This document shows, in pieces, positions 54,964 through 63,824 of a DNA stretch of 64,000 bases (its first letter is position 1; every line of letters starts with the position of its first letter). The notes below the pieces were generated by a model. That model saw only the letters and a program-made list of their open reading frames with translations, did no database searches and had not been told where the DNA came from. Origin of the DNA: Cytobacillus purgationiresistens (GTDB taxonomy: Bacteria; Bacillota; Bacilli; Bacillales; Cytobacillaceae). The stretch lies in assembly GCF_030813235.1 (NCBI RefSeq), contig NZ_JAUSUB010000001.1, positions 1-64,000 on the forward strand. Direction: 5' to 3'. Made by a program: the position numbers and the translations under genes.

Positions 54964-55045
54964 ACAGTCTCCCTTCAGGTTAAAGAAAAAGGTATTTTGG
55001 TCATACTAACCTTTAACTAGATGAAATGAATGGGGGCGTAAAAAA

Positions 55046-55357
55046 ATGCCGAAAAAGGCAGCAGAATCAATAGAGCCAAAAGATGCCGCTAACAATCAGG
55101 CAGCTGAAAAGGACAAAGAAATCGCAGAACTTAATCATATGTTAGCAGCAGTTCTCACTTATCTTTCTGATGAAGAAGTAGAAGAAATTGATATCGAATA
55201 TCTTCTCACTCATACTGAGGGTTTGCGCGAGTGGTGGGACCAATATCGAGAAACCAATAAGAAGCAGATAGAAGAAGAAATAAAGCAATCACTAGGGGGA
55301 TTATCTTTAAAAGAGTTAGAAAGTATCCGGGAAACAATTAAGGAACGAAATAAATAG
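55046..55357 (+). CDS. acidic coiled-coil protein of unknown function
   Basis: A 103-residue soluble protein with an Ala/Glu-rich N-terminus, a predicted helix through AELNHMLAAVLTYLSDEEVEE (about 27-47) and a charged helical C-terminus (KKQIEEEIKQSLGGLSLKEL). There is no signal peptide. ATG follows TGGGGGC. I do not recognise the family. It stands alone. Confidence 0.7.
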   Translation: MPKKAAESIEPKDAANNQAAEKDKEIAELNHMLAAVLTYLSDEEVEEIDIEYLLTHTEGLREWWDQYRETNKKQIEEEIKQSLGGLSLKELESIRETIKERNK

Positions 55358-55486
55358 TTCAGAAAAAGGCCAGAAAAGCCTTGAGTTTTATAGGGTTTTG
55401 TTGAAATAAAAAAGGCAACTCTCAATCCCATGGGTTTGGGAAAAAATCATGATATTCCTACTTCCAATCTTAAATTCTACAACCTG

Positions 55487-55515
55487 AGTATTCTTATGTA
55501 AGAATACTTTTTTTG
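55487..55515 (+). terminator. intrinsic terminator
   Basis: AGTATTCTTA pairs with TAAGAATACT with almost no loop and a seven-T run. It lies 130 bases after the coiled-coil gene. Confidence 0.75.
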
Positions 55516-55582
55516 TATAAAAGAAGGAAAACGATGTGCAAGGCAGAATTTATTCTAAAGAATAAAAGGGGGGCTGGATCAC

Positions 55583-55708
55583 TTGCGCAAAACTTGTATT
55601 CATCCCTGGACAGAAGTATGGGAAAAGAGATATAAAGCAGAAAAGCTGGTTCTTGAGCAAATTTACCAAGATGAATTAGAAAGGCTGATACCAAATCCAA
55701 AAAATTGA
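55583..55708 (+). CDS. possible 41-residue protein
   Basis: TTG at 55583 follows GGGGGG by nine bases and opens a 41-residue, charged, helical frame (HPWTEVWEKRYKAEKLVLEQ in the middle) ending 17 bases before the next GNAT gene. An overlapping 33-codon ORF in another frame also has a ribosome-binding-like site, so the choice is not certain. Confidence 0.4.
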   Translation: MRKTCIHPWTEVWEKRYKAEKLVLEQIYQDELERLIPNPKN

Positions 55709-55725
55709 TACGAATGGAGTAGATC

Positions 55726-56271
55726 ATGGTTATTGCCAAACAAGAATTTGAAGTTAATGGGCAGAACTATACCGTTAGATCTGCAATCGAAAAGGATGCT
55801 AAGGATTTAACGGAAGTAAGATTGCAGATTGATGGAGAAACCGAAAATCTTGATAGAGAAAAGGGGGAGGGGCTTATTGATATACCAGGGTTTGAACAGA
55901 TTATACAAACGGACACCGAGATGGAAAGAAACCTATTTTTAGTTGCGGAGGTTGATAATCGGATTGTTGGATTTTCAAGATGTGAAGGCATTTATTTAAA
56001 TAGATTCTCTCATAAAACAGAATTCGGAGTATGTGTATTAAAAGAATTTTGGGGTTATGGTGTTGGGACGAACCTCTTAAAAGAATCTATCACCTGGGCT
56101 GATTTGAATGCCATTAAAAAAATCACTTTAAATGTTTTGGAAACAAACATTCGTGCCATTCAACTGTATAAAAAACTCGGTTTCGAAATCGAAGGTATAT
56201 TAAAAAATGACAAAATTCTTTCAGATGGAAAATATTATAACACGATTATAATGGGAAGGTTTAATGACTGA
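55726..56271 (+). CDS. GNAT family N-acetyltransferase
   Basis: A 181-residue acetyltransferase. VLKEFWGYGVGTNLLKESI at about 105-123 is the acetyl-CoA motif and NIRAIQLYKKLGFEIEGILKND the C-terminal block, as in phosphinothricin-/diamine-type GNATs. Substrate unknown. ATG follows GGAGTAG. It may be cotranscribed with the small ORF upstream. Confidence 0.87.
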   Translation: MVIAKQEFEVNGQNYTVRSAIEKDAKDLTEVRLQIDGETENLDREKGEGLIDIPGFEQIIQTDTEMERNLFLVAEVDNRIVGFSRCEGIYLNRFSHKTEFGVCVLKEFWGYGVGTNLLKESITWADLNAIKKITLNVLETNIRAIQLYKKLGFEIEGILKNDKILSDGKYYNTIIMGRFND

Positions 56272-56380
56272 TTATTATTCGTAAACTTATATAAAAGGTA
56301 ATCCTCCTCAAAATAGGGTACTTAAAGAATGGCGGGAAGTCTAAAAGAGTCGTTGTTCTATTTATTAAGGGGGAGAGAAA

Positions 56381-56929
56381 ATGTTTTCATTTAAAGTAGA
56401 TGAGGAATTATCAATCGAATTATTTCAGCAGCATCATAAAGAAGAATTGTTTTCTTTTATAGATGAAAATCGAATTCATTTGCGAAAATGGTTATCATGG
56501 GTAGATAAACGGGAAAAGGCAGATGATCTTGATCCGGTGATTCGGGTTTGGCTTCAGAAATATGCAGACAATAACGGTTTTGATGCAGGTGTCAGGGTTA
56601 ATGGACAGTTGGTTGGCATGATCGGCCTCCATCAAATTGATTGGAAAAACAGGACAACTAGTGTAGGCTATTTACTCGGAGAGGAAGCGCAAGGTAAAGG
56701 TGTAATTACTAGAGCTTTATCAAGTTTGAACGATTATTTGTTTGATCAAATGGATTTAAATCGAGTTGAAATTCAATGTGCAGCCAGTAACCATAAAAGT
56801 ATGGCTGTTCCAGAACGGCTAGGTTTTATGAAGGAAGGAATGGTCAGACAGGGGCAATGGCTGTATGATCATTTTGAGGATATTGTAACGTATAGTATAT
56901 TGAAAGAAGAATGGCTTAATAGAAAATAA
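56381..56929 (+). CDS. RimJ/RimL-type GNAT acetyltransferase
   Basis: A 182-residue protein of the RimL subfamily: LFSFIDENRIHLRKWLSWVD at about 25-44 is the family N-terminal block, YLLGEEAQGKGVITRAL at about 98-114 binds acetyl-CoA, and NHKSMAVPERLGFMKEGMVRQ closes the fold. Relatives acetylate the N-terminus of ribosomal proteins or, like YdaF, unknown proteins. ATG follows AGGGGGAGAG. A terminator follows. Confidence 0.88.
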   Translation: MFSFKVDEELSIELFQQHHKEELFSFIDENRIHLRKWLSWVDKREKADDLDPVIRVWLQKYADNNGFDAGVRVNGQLVGMIGLHQIDWKNRTTSVGYLLGEEAQGKGVITRALSSLNDYLFDQMDLNRVEIQCAASNHKSMAVPERLGFMKEGMVRQGQWLYDHFEDIVTYSILKEEWLNRK

Positions 56930-56953
56930 GATCAAATGAGTGTTTTTTCATAT

Positions 56954-56995
56954 CCAATTATCCCTTTTTAGAGTGGGATAATTGGGTTTTTTTTT
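56954..56995 (+). terminator. intrinsic terminator
   Basis: CCAATTATCCC pairs with GGGATAATTGG and is followed by a long T-run. Confidence 0.9.
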
Positions 56996-57337
56996 TGAGC
57001 TTTTTAGGTATATGCAAGATATTTGCAGGGGCAAGTAAAGAACTGATATACTCATCAAAAAATATCGAAAGTATGTTAGTAATGAAAATTAGATAATAAA
57101 TTTCTAGTTTTCCTGTTATATCTCCATAATGAAATGAACAAACTAAGTTCAATTGATTAATTATGTTTGAATTGTAAGTTTATTGAAAAAAAGCTTGTGA
57201 ATCATGGGTTTTGAAGGCGGTTACATATCTAAAAATAAGAAAATATGAAATAATTATACCTAATCTATTTTCAAATTCGACAAATTCCAGTAAAGTAATA
57301 AGAGTTATCTTAGAAAAATGAAAAGAAGGTGAGGAAA
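56996..57337. other. intergenic region without a gene
   Basis: AT-rich, with only antisense frames lacking ribosome binding sites. It must hold the promoter of the SLC13 transporter. Confidence 0.5.
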
Positions 57338-58831
57338 ATGTCGAAAGAGCAGAAAGCTTATACGCGGACAAACTTAATTGGTCTTATATTAGGACCAGTG
57401 CTAGCGTTATTGGTATTCTTTTTAATACCAAATGACATGATTGCATATGAGGGAAGAGTTGTAGTAGCGAGTATTGCTATGATTGGTACATATTGGGTTA
57501 CTGAAGCGGTGCCTATGGCAGTAGCATCATTGCTTCCATTAATAATTATTCCATTATTTGGTGGAGCCCCAGTAGATGTTGTATCCCGTTCATATGGTGA
57601 ATCAGTTATTTTCATGTATATGGGCGGTTTCATTCTTGCCATTGCAATTGAGAAATGGAACTTACATAGGAGAATTGCTTTAACCATTATTGACATGATT
57701 GGTACGGAAAGTCATAAGATTATTCTTGGTATCATGTTGGCAACAGGGTTATTGACGATGTTTATTTCCAACGCGGCCACAGCATTAATGATGCTTCCAG
57801 TTGCTCTTGCTTTAATTTCTGAGGTAAGAGAGAAAAAGATTCTTGAAGATAAGAACCTGCAATTCTTTGCTAAATCGATTTTGTTAGCGGTTGCATATAG
57901 TGCAACAATTGGCGGTTTAGCTACACTTGTGGCAGCTGTTCCAAATGCTGCGCTTGCCGGGATTGCTAAAATCCAGTTTGATGTTGAGGTTACATTTGTA
58001 CAGTGGTTAATTTTTGCTGGACCAGTTGCTGTCATTATGTTTGTATTCCTTTATTTCTACTTAACCAAAATGAAATTCAAAGTGAAAGTAACCAATCAAA
58101 AATCAGTATCTTTTATTAAAGAAGAGAAGAAAAATCTTGGCAAAGTGAAGACTGAAGAGTGGATTGTTATTGCGGTATTCTTAATGACTGTGTCATTATG
58201 GGTAGGGAAACCGGCGATTACATGGGTTGCAGATAATGTGAGCTTCCTATCATTCTTAGGAAATCTAGGGTCATTACCGGATGCGAGTATTTCCATGTTG
58301 GGTGCTGTTTTATTATTCTTCCTACCAAGTACGCATAAAGGGGAAAGAATTCTCGAATGGAAAGATTTAGAAAAGCTTCCTTGGGGTGTGCTCGTTCTAT
58401 TTGGTGGAGGACTTGCTTTAGCAGCTAGTCTAGAACATTCAGGTGTGAATGAATTTATCGCTGTTGCTTTACAGGGACTTCAAGCTTACACACCGTTTAT
58501 CATCATATTATTGCTTGTCGTTATTGTTTTGGGCATGACCGAAATCTTATCGAATACTGCTGTGGCTAATCTTGTTTTGCCAATATCAGCAGGACTAGGA
58601 ATTGCCATCGGAATTGATCCACTTATTATGATGGCAGCAGTTGCGCTTGCTGCAGGTTCTTGTTATATGCTACCTGTTGCGACACCGCCAAATACGGCCG
58701 TATTTAGCGCGGGTGAATTGGAGATTTCTGATATGGCTAAAGCCGGAGTTTGGCTAAATATAGTGAGTGTTATTGTCATCACACTTGCTGTGTACTACTG
58801 GATGCCAATTGTTTTCGGAATAACGATCTAA
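57338..58831 (+). CDS. SLC13/DASS family anion transporter
   Basis: A 497-residue membrane protein of the divalent anion:sodium symporter family with about 11-12 helices and two inverted halves. The two SNT-type signatures SNAATALMMLP (about 145-155) and LSNTAVANLVLP (about 405-416) bind sodium and substrate carboxylates; ATPPNTAVFSAGEL near 450 is also diagnostic. Likely substrates are succinate, malate or fumarate; sulfate is possible. ATG at 57338 follows AGAAGGTGAGG; a GTG three codons upstream lies inside that site. A terminator follows. Confidence 0.93.
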   Translation: MSKEQKAYTRTNLIGLILGPVLALLVFFLIPNDMIAYEGRVVVASIAMIGTYWVTEAVPMAVASLLPLIIIPLFGGAPVDVVSRSYGESVIFMYMGGFILAIAIEKWNLHRRIALTIIDMIGTESHKIILGIMLATGLLTMFISNAATALMMLPVALALISEVREKKILEDKNLQFFAKSILLAVAYSATIGGLATLVAAVPNAALAGIAKIQFDVEVTFVQWLIFAGPVAVIMFVFLYFYLTKMKFKVKVTNQKSVSFIKEEKKNLGKVKTEEWIVIAVFLMTVSLWVGKPAITWVADNVSFLSFLGNLGSLPDASISMLGAVLLFFLPSTHKGERILEWKDLEKLPWGVLVLFGGGLALAASLEHSGVNEFIAVALQGLQAYTPFIIILLLVVIVLGMTEILSNTAVANLVLPISAGLGIAIGIDPLIMMAAVALAAGSCYMLPVATPPNTAVFSAGELEISDMAKAGVWLNIVSVIVITLAVYYWMPIVFGITI

Positions 58832-58846
58832 TCTAGAATTGGTTAT

Positions 58847-58879
58847 GAGAGGATGTCCTCTTGGACTTCTCTCTTTTTG
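58847..58879 (+). terminator. intrinsic terminator of the SLC13 gene
   Basis: GAGAGG and its complement near 58868-58874 form a hairpin with an inner stem, followed by a T-run. Confidence 0.7.
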
Positions 58880-58978
58880 TTAACAATGTTTAGATACTTG
58901 CATACATTATAGTGGGGAAACACAGAGGGTGTATAAAGGTACAGAGATTAGTCAACTTGACCAATCTTGGCAAAGCGA

Positions 58979-59010
58979 AGAAACGTGTGAATTCCACACG
59001 TTTCTTTTTT
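58979..59010 (+). terminator. perfect isolated terminator hairpin
   Basis: AAGAAACGTGTG pairs with CACACGTTTCTT (AATT loop region) and six T residues follow. It lies between the SLC13 terminator and the phosphoesterase gene, so it ends a short transcript of its own or attenuates the next gene. Confidence 0.85.
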
Positions 59011-59090
59011 GTGAAGCAAGATATTTGACTATGAGTGTCATTAGTATAGTATATTATTTTAGGGAAATAGTAATGATAAGGAGTTGTTTC

Positions 59091-60182
59091 ATGACCACTA
59101 TTCTTGTTTTTTTAGCCTTCATTTGTCTTTACGGCAGCATTTGCTTTTACATAGGAGTGAATGGTTGGGGTTGGCTAAAAGCTACATTTTCATTTAAATA
59201 TAAAAAGTCCTATATCGCGGTTATATCCTTCCTATCCATTTCGTTTTTCGCCTCCTTTGCCCTTTCTTCTCCGCTTTTGGAGATGGTTGGCGGCTATTGG
59301 TTAGTAGTCGTTGGATATAGTTTACTTTTACTGCCAATAGCAAATCTGATTTATTTTGTAACGAAGAAGAAAAGAAAATGGAAAATGGGTTTAGGGTGGA
59401 CAATTGTTATATTCTTTATGTTTGTATTTATTTATGGTTCATTTAACGCGTGGACCCCTGTTGTAAGGGAATACGATATAGCAGTTGACAAAGAAGTCAA
59501 AGGGAAAAACAAAGAGTTAAAGATTCTTATGGCTTCAGATCTGCATCTCGGAACAATTGTAGGTAATAATCATCTTGAAAAGCTTGTGAAAATCGTTAAT
59601 GATGAAAGGCCTGATATCATTTTTTTACCAGGGGACATAATAAATGATGATATTACTTCATATGTTGAAGAAGAAATGAGAACGACTATGGAAAAATTAG
59701 CTGCACCTCTTGGCGTATATGCAACTCCTGGTAACCATGACTATTATGGTGGGGATAACGAGGATATTAAAGCGGAACTAGAGGATATTGGCATCCCTTT
59801 TTTAATGGATGAAGTTACAGATATAGAAGGGCAATTGACGATTATAGGAAGAGAAGATTATTCTAACAGAGATAGAAAATCACTCGAATTATTATTGAAA
59901 GATGTTGACATGACACAGCCAGTTATAGTGCTAGATCATCAGCCTCGAGAAATAACCAAAACGCAAAAATTGGGAGTAGACATGATTTTTTCAGGACACA
60001 CACATAGAGGTCAATTAGCTCCAGCCCATTTAATTACTCAAAGAATGTACGAGAATGATTGGGGTTATTTGAAGAAAGAACAACTGCATTCCTTCACTTC
60101 ATCTGGGTTTGGCCTCTGGGGTCCTGCTTTGCGTATCGGCAGTCAATCTGAAGTAATGGTTATTAATGTAACATTCAATTAA
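59091..60182 (+). CDS. membrane-anchored metallophosphoesterase (YkuE/YpbG-like)
   Basis: A 363-residue calcineurin-like phosphoesterase with three to four N-terminal membrane helices (about 3-23, 42-62, 66-88 and 100-120). The catalytic domain has all metal-binding motifs: ASDLHLG (about 147-153), GDIIND (about 181-186), GNHDYYGG (about 213-220), HQPRE and SGHTHRGQ (about 301-308). Likely acts on a lipid-linked or nucleotide phosphate. ATG at 59091 follows AAGGAG; the frame is open 54 codons further upstream, but that part spans the terminator hairpin. Confidence 0.9.
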   Translation: MTTILVFLAFICLYGSICFYIGVNGWGWLKATFSFKYKKSYIAVISFLSISFFASFALSSPLLEMVGGYWLVVVGYSLLLLPIANLIYFVTKKKRKWKMGLGWTIVIFFMFVFIYGSFNAWTPVVREYDIAVDKEVKGKNKELKILMASDLHLGTIVGNNHLEKLVKIVNDERPDIIFLPGDIINDDITSYVEEEMRTTMEKLAAPLGVYATPGNHDYYGGDNEDIKAELEDIGIPFLMDEVTDIEGQLTIIGREDYSNRDRKSLELLLKDVDMTQPVIVLDHQPREITKTQKLGVDMIFSGHTHRGQLAPAHLITQRMYENDWGYLKKEQLHSFTSSGFGLWGPALRIGSQSEVMVINVTFN

Positions 60183-60183
60183 A

Positions 60184-60208
60184 CTCAACAGACTTGTTGG
60201 GTTTTTTT
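60184..60208 (+). terminator. intrinsic terminator
   Basis: CTCAACA pairs with TGTTGGG with a four-base loop and a seven-T run. Confidence 0.8.
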
Positions 60209-60224
60209 GTGAAAGCTTGCTATT

Positions 60225-60443
60225 TTACTCTATTTGTTGATTTTCCCATGCGCTGTAAAGTCCGCTACCCTCACAGCTAGCACAATAAATGGCTTCGTCA
60301 TCTAGAAACATATACTCATTTCCTGGATAGTAAGGGAATCCTCTTCCTCGGCAATCCGGACATTTATCTAGTTCCTTCATTTTTGACACATGTTTTTCGT
60401 TCATTGATGCTTTCCACTCGTTAAATGCTTGAAATAAACCCAT
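60225..60443 (-). CDS. small DnaJ-type zinc-finger protein, second copy
   Basis: A 72-residue paralogue of the protein at 50.5 kb. CPDCRGRGF (about 28-36) and CASCEGSGL (about 55-63) form the zinc site, and the N-terminus MGLFQAFNEWKASMNEKHV matches its sister in layout. ATG 60443 is best spaced from GGAGG; the adjacent upstream ATG is too close. Function unknown. Confidence 0.82.
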   Translation of the reverse strand: MGLFQAFNEWKASMNEKHVSKMKELDKCPDCRGRGFPYYPGNEYMFLDDEAIYCASCEGSGLYSAWENQQIE

Positions 60444-61022
60444 CATATTTCCTCCTCTTCTTTTATATATAGTTTGGTTTAGTGGCAAGTATTTTATACA
60501 TCAAAGTGAGTGAGGTGAGTCAAAGTAGTACAAGCTAAAATTATTAAAAAGTAGTATCTTGGAGATTTTAAAGTTGATGAGAAGGTGTTATTTTTTAGAT
60601 AGCACCTCATACGCTTATTTCAAAAACCCTTGAAAAGATTACTTGAAGAGCATTTACCAAATGATTACTGCGATAATTGTAGAAAGGATTAGCCTGATGA
60701 TTACTGGGAAAAGGTTCTTCCTTCCCGGTTCGAATGGGGATACACCACAATTGGTTTCTTTCTAAGAGATGAGTTAGGTCGTTTTGATGAGAGTAAAATA
60801 AATCTTTGTTTTTCATACAAAACAAAAAAAGTAAATCAAGAAACCAATTTCCTACTTTGACACACGTATATAATCAGCACCACCTACTTTTTTCTTAGTA
60901 ATCTAGTAAATCCTGCGGAGTAAATTTATTATAACTGAGTTTTTAAAAGCAAAAAAGTCATTTTTATAAAATTGTAAATATTTTAATTAGTCGAAAATCT
61001 TTCATAATAATGGAAGGAGAAT
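60444..61022. other. intergenic region without a recognised gene
   Basis: Only an unsupported antisense frame (60607-60825) is present. AGGTGTTAT and ATAGCACCT near 60582-60607 can form a hairpin of unknown purpose. Confidence 0.5.
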
Positions 61023-61211
61023 GAGGTGCCTGTCACCTCCAAAATTCGACAAGTGTAAATCCCTTTATAGTTTAAGATCCTATCGTTGAGTTGAACTTAA
61101 TAGATCGGTTGTGATTTATAAAAAAAAGTCGGTAATCCTCAGCAGAGGAAAACCGGCTTTTTACTAATGTGAATGTCGAATAATGTAGAAACATGGAGGT
61201 GACAGGCACCT
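61023..61211. mobile_element. short element bounded by inverted GGTGCCTGTCACCTCC ends
   Basis: GGTGCCTGTCACCTCC at about 61025-61040 reappears inverted as GGAGGTGACAGGCACC at 61195-61210. Inside both ends ATTCGACA is repeated at different spacing. About 186 bp lie between the outer ends, with a terminator-like hairpin (GTCGGT/ACCGGC plus T-run, 61127-61162). There is no ORF. This resembles a non-autonomous REP- or MITE-like unit. The motif is one I recall as common between genes of bacilli, but I have not checked. Confidence 0.55.
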
Positions 61212-63387
61212 ATTTCCTTTTAGTTATTATCAAGATGGCTGGCAGGAACAATCCTCGGATAATGAAGGTGTCGAGGAGGATTCCGAGTGCCATGGTGAAG
61301 CCGAATAGGAATAGTTCTTGTAAGGGCTGTGTCATTAGTACGGCGAATGTGGCTGCTAGGATTAATCCAGCAGATGAGATGACGCCGCCGGTTAATGATA
61401 CGCCTCGGCCAACCGCTTCTGTCCATGGAAGATGCTTCGCTTGTTCGCGAATTCTTGACACGAGCATGATATTGTAATCGATTCCCAGTGCCACCATGAA
61501 AACGAAGGTATAGACAGGTAATCGGTAACTAATCGCATCATAGCCCAGGATATTCTCGAATATCCACCAGCTAAATCCTAAGGAAGCGAAATAGGATAGA
61601 AGAATGGTTGACATCATCAACACTGGCAGAAGGAATGATTTTGTTTGAATCCCAAGTACCAATGTTAACAGGACAGTGACCACTGATAACAGAACAATCA
61701 TATCTCTACTATTCATCGTCCTGACATCAAGCTGCTGTGCGGTTTGGCCAGCAATATGCAATTCATAATCGCCGCTTGTGAATCCTGCATCTTTTAAGAT
61801 ATCACCTTCTAGCTCCCGCAAGTTTTCAACAGTGTCCAATGCTTCTTCATCATAAGGATTATTGTCTAATATCAGTTGAAGACGGTATGCCTTGTTCGAT
61901 TTTGCTGCGAAATTCCGCGGCAGATTCTCTTCTCCGCTAACCATCTCGTCGGTCAGCTCTGGTGAAACAGAGGAGACACCAGATTGACTTTGCAGCTGAT
62001 CAACCATTCGTTTAACCTTTTGTAAGACTTCTTCACCTGGCGTTACACTATCCGTGCTAGCTAAGAGAATCGTGACTGGTGCAAGTTGACCAGCTGGGTA
62101 ATTTTCTTCTAAAAGCTCAAACCCTTGTCGTGAAGAAATATCCTCAGGGAAAGACTTTAACAGATTAAATGAATAATTAATCGTTGAAAAATTGAAAGCT
62201 CCAATAAGAAATACAATAAGAAGTATTCCCGCAAACCAACTTGGACGTTTTACGACTTGTTTACTTACCCTATTCCAGAAATGATTTTTCTCTACTTTCG
62301 TTTCCTCCATTTTTGGAACAAATGGCCAGAATGCCTTTCTGCCCATTAAAGCAAAGATACTTGGTATGAGTGTCAAACCTGCTAATAGAATGATGACGAC
62401 AGCGATTGAGAAAACTGGCGCAAAATGATTATATGGCTCAAACACAGTAAAAAATAATGTCAGCATTGCAAGCAGGACTGTTCCACCGCTAAAGAATATC
62501 GGTTCTGATACATGATGCATGGCCTCCTGCATTGACCCATATTTAGAGACATTCCTCCGTAATGCCTCTCGATATCTTGAAAAGACAAACAAGCTGTAGT
62601 CTGTTAATACGGCAAACAATAAGACAAGCATGATTGAAACCGCAGATCCATCAACGGCGAACCATTCAGTTTTCCCTGCCAGTCCCAGCAATCTATCAAC
62701 GATTGCATACACTACACCTGCAATAATTAATGGGGTGATGGCAAGCAATGGTGAACGATAGATAATGATTAAGATAATAAAAATTAAGGCAATGGTGCCT
62801 ATCATAAGCACAAAATCCGCATTTCTGAAAATGGAGATTGTATCAGCTGATATACCAGCCGGACCGGTGATTTCAAATTGCAAATGATCAAGTCCCAGTA
62901 TTTCAACCTGTTCACGTAATTGTTCCAATGTTTCATTTGCTTCATCTGATTCGAGTTCCGCTGTTAATGCTAAATTAAATATAAGTGTACTCCCGTCCTC
63001 AGAATACATTTCATCCTGGACTGAGGATGGGAATTTGTGGTATGGCAAAGCACTTGCAATATGATCTGGTCTCTCGTCTGATGCAAGCCAATTGCTAAAT
63101 GCTGTTATTTGTTCACGATCGGAAGAAGTAATCTCCTCTTCATTGTGAAAAACTAATAATGCAGTCAGCCCCTCATCGCTTGGGAACTCCTCCTTTTGTA
63201 ATTGAGCAGCAACCTCTGAAGGTAGATCCTGGCTCACGCTTTGTTCTTGACTCGTTCCGGAAAATTCTTTAGACCCTGGTGCTAAAATACTTAAAAATAT
63301 AGCAGCTGCTATCCAAGTAAAAATAACTATTTTCGCACCTTTTGAGCTGCTTGAGAATTTTACTAACTTTTGAATTTGGTTTTGCAT
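61210..63387 (-). CDS. MMPL/RND family transporter (YdgH/YdfJ-like)
   Basis: A 725-residue inner-membrane protein with the two-fold RND layout: one helix near the N-terminus, an extracellular domain (about 35-165), helices 2-6 (about 170-345), a second extracellular domain and a last helical block (about 545-722). YRSPLLAITPL and LTDYSLFVFSRYREALRR in the first half and GIDYNIMLVSRIREQAK in the second are MMPL signatures, with the membrane Asp residues of the proton relay. It may export lipids or drugs. ATG 63387 has GAGGAG at proper spacing. The stop codon abuts the inverted-repeat element. Confidence 0.92.
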   Translation of the reverse strand: MQNQIQKLVKFSSSSKGAKIVIFTWIAAAIFLSILAPGSKEFSGTSQEQSVSQDLPSEVAAQLQKEEFPSDEGLTALLVFHNEEEITSSDREQITAFSNWLASDERPDHIASALPYHKFPSSVQDEMYSEDGSTLIFNLALTAELESDEANETLEQLREQVEILGLDHLQFEITGPAGISADTISIFRNADFVLMIGTIALIFIILIIIYRSPLLAITPLIIAGVVYAIVDRLLGLAGKTEWFAVDGSAVSIMLVLLFAVLTDYSLFVFSRYREALRRNVSKYGSMQEAMHHVSEPIFFSGGTVLLAMLTLFFTVFEPYNHFAPVFSIAVVIILLAGLTLIPSIFALMGRKAFWPFVPKMEETKVEKNHFWNRVSKQVVKRPSWFAGILLIVFLIGAFNFSTINYSFNLLKSFPEDISSRQGFELLEENYPAGQLAPVTILLASTDSVTPGEEVLQKVKRMVDQLQSQSGVSSVSPELTDEMVSGEENLPRNFAAKSNKAYRLQLILDNNPYDEEALDTVENLRELEGDILKDAGFTSGDYELHIAGQTAQQLDVRTMNSRDMIVLLSVVTVLLTLVLGIQTKSFLLPVLMMSTILLSYFASLGFSWWIFENILGYDAISYRLPVYTFVFMVALGIDYNIMLVSRIREQAKHLPWTEAVGRGVSLTGGVISSAGLILAATFAVLMTQPLQELFLFGFTMALGILLDTFIIRGLFLPAILIITKRK

Positions 63388-63824
63388 AGGGCTCATCTCC
63401 TCTTGTACTAATAATAAAAATGAAATTTGAACGGAGGATGAACAAGAATTTACAATCTTACTTTCGAATGGGTTTGGTAATTCTTTTGCTCAAGAAATTT
63501 TTTTTTTGCTAATGGAGATTTATAGGGTGACGAAAGGCATATAGACGTTATATATGGCTTAATCTAGGAGAAGTATCCTTTTCTTCTTTCATATGTTAAG
63601 CTGTTTATGTCGGAATTTTCATTATAATATGGTGGGTTTTGCGTGAAATATGGAAAAAATAAGAACAAATTTATAAGGTGAAATGACGTCCTGAACAAGC
63701 CTTCCGTGATATGGAGATTTTGGGTGAAAAAATGAGACGCCATCTGACACAGAATTTGATCATAATCATTTCAATATGACTACATATACTTAGAAAAATT
63801 CATATGATAAAAGGAGAGAAGACG
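63388..63824. other. intergenic region between divergent genes
   Basis: No gene or RNA element seen. It should hold the promoters of the MMPL gene and the truncated gene at the right edge. Confidence 0.5.

Noticed and set aside
58929..59090. Longer N-terminus of the phosphoesterase (54 extra residues)
   Set aside because: It would translate through a perfect terminator hairpin, and ATG 59091 has a good ribosome binding site.
60607..60825. 72-codon minus-strand ORF
   Set aside because: No ribosome binding site and no protein-like features; it lies in an otherwise empty AT-rich spacer.
63740..63785. Fur-like site before the DJ-1/PfpI gene
   Set aside because: Only one half-site resembles the consensus and nothing in the gene suggests iron control.
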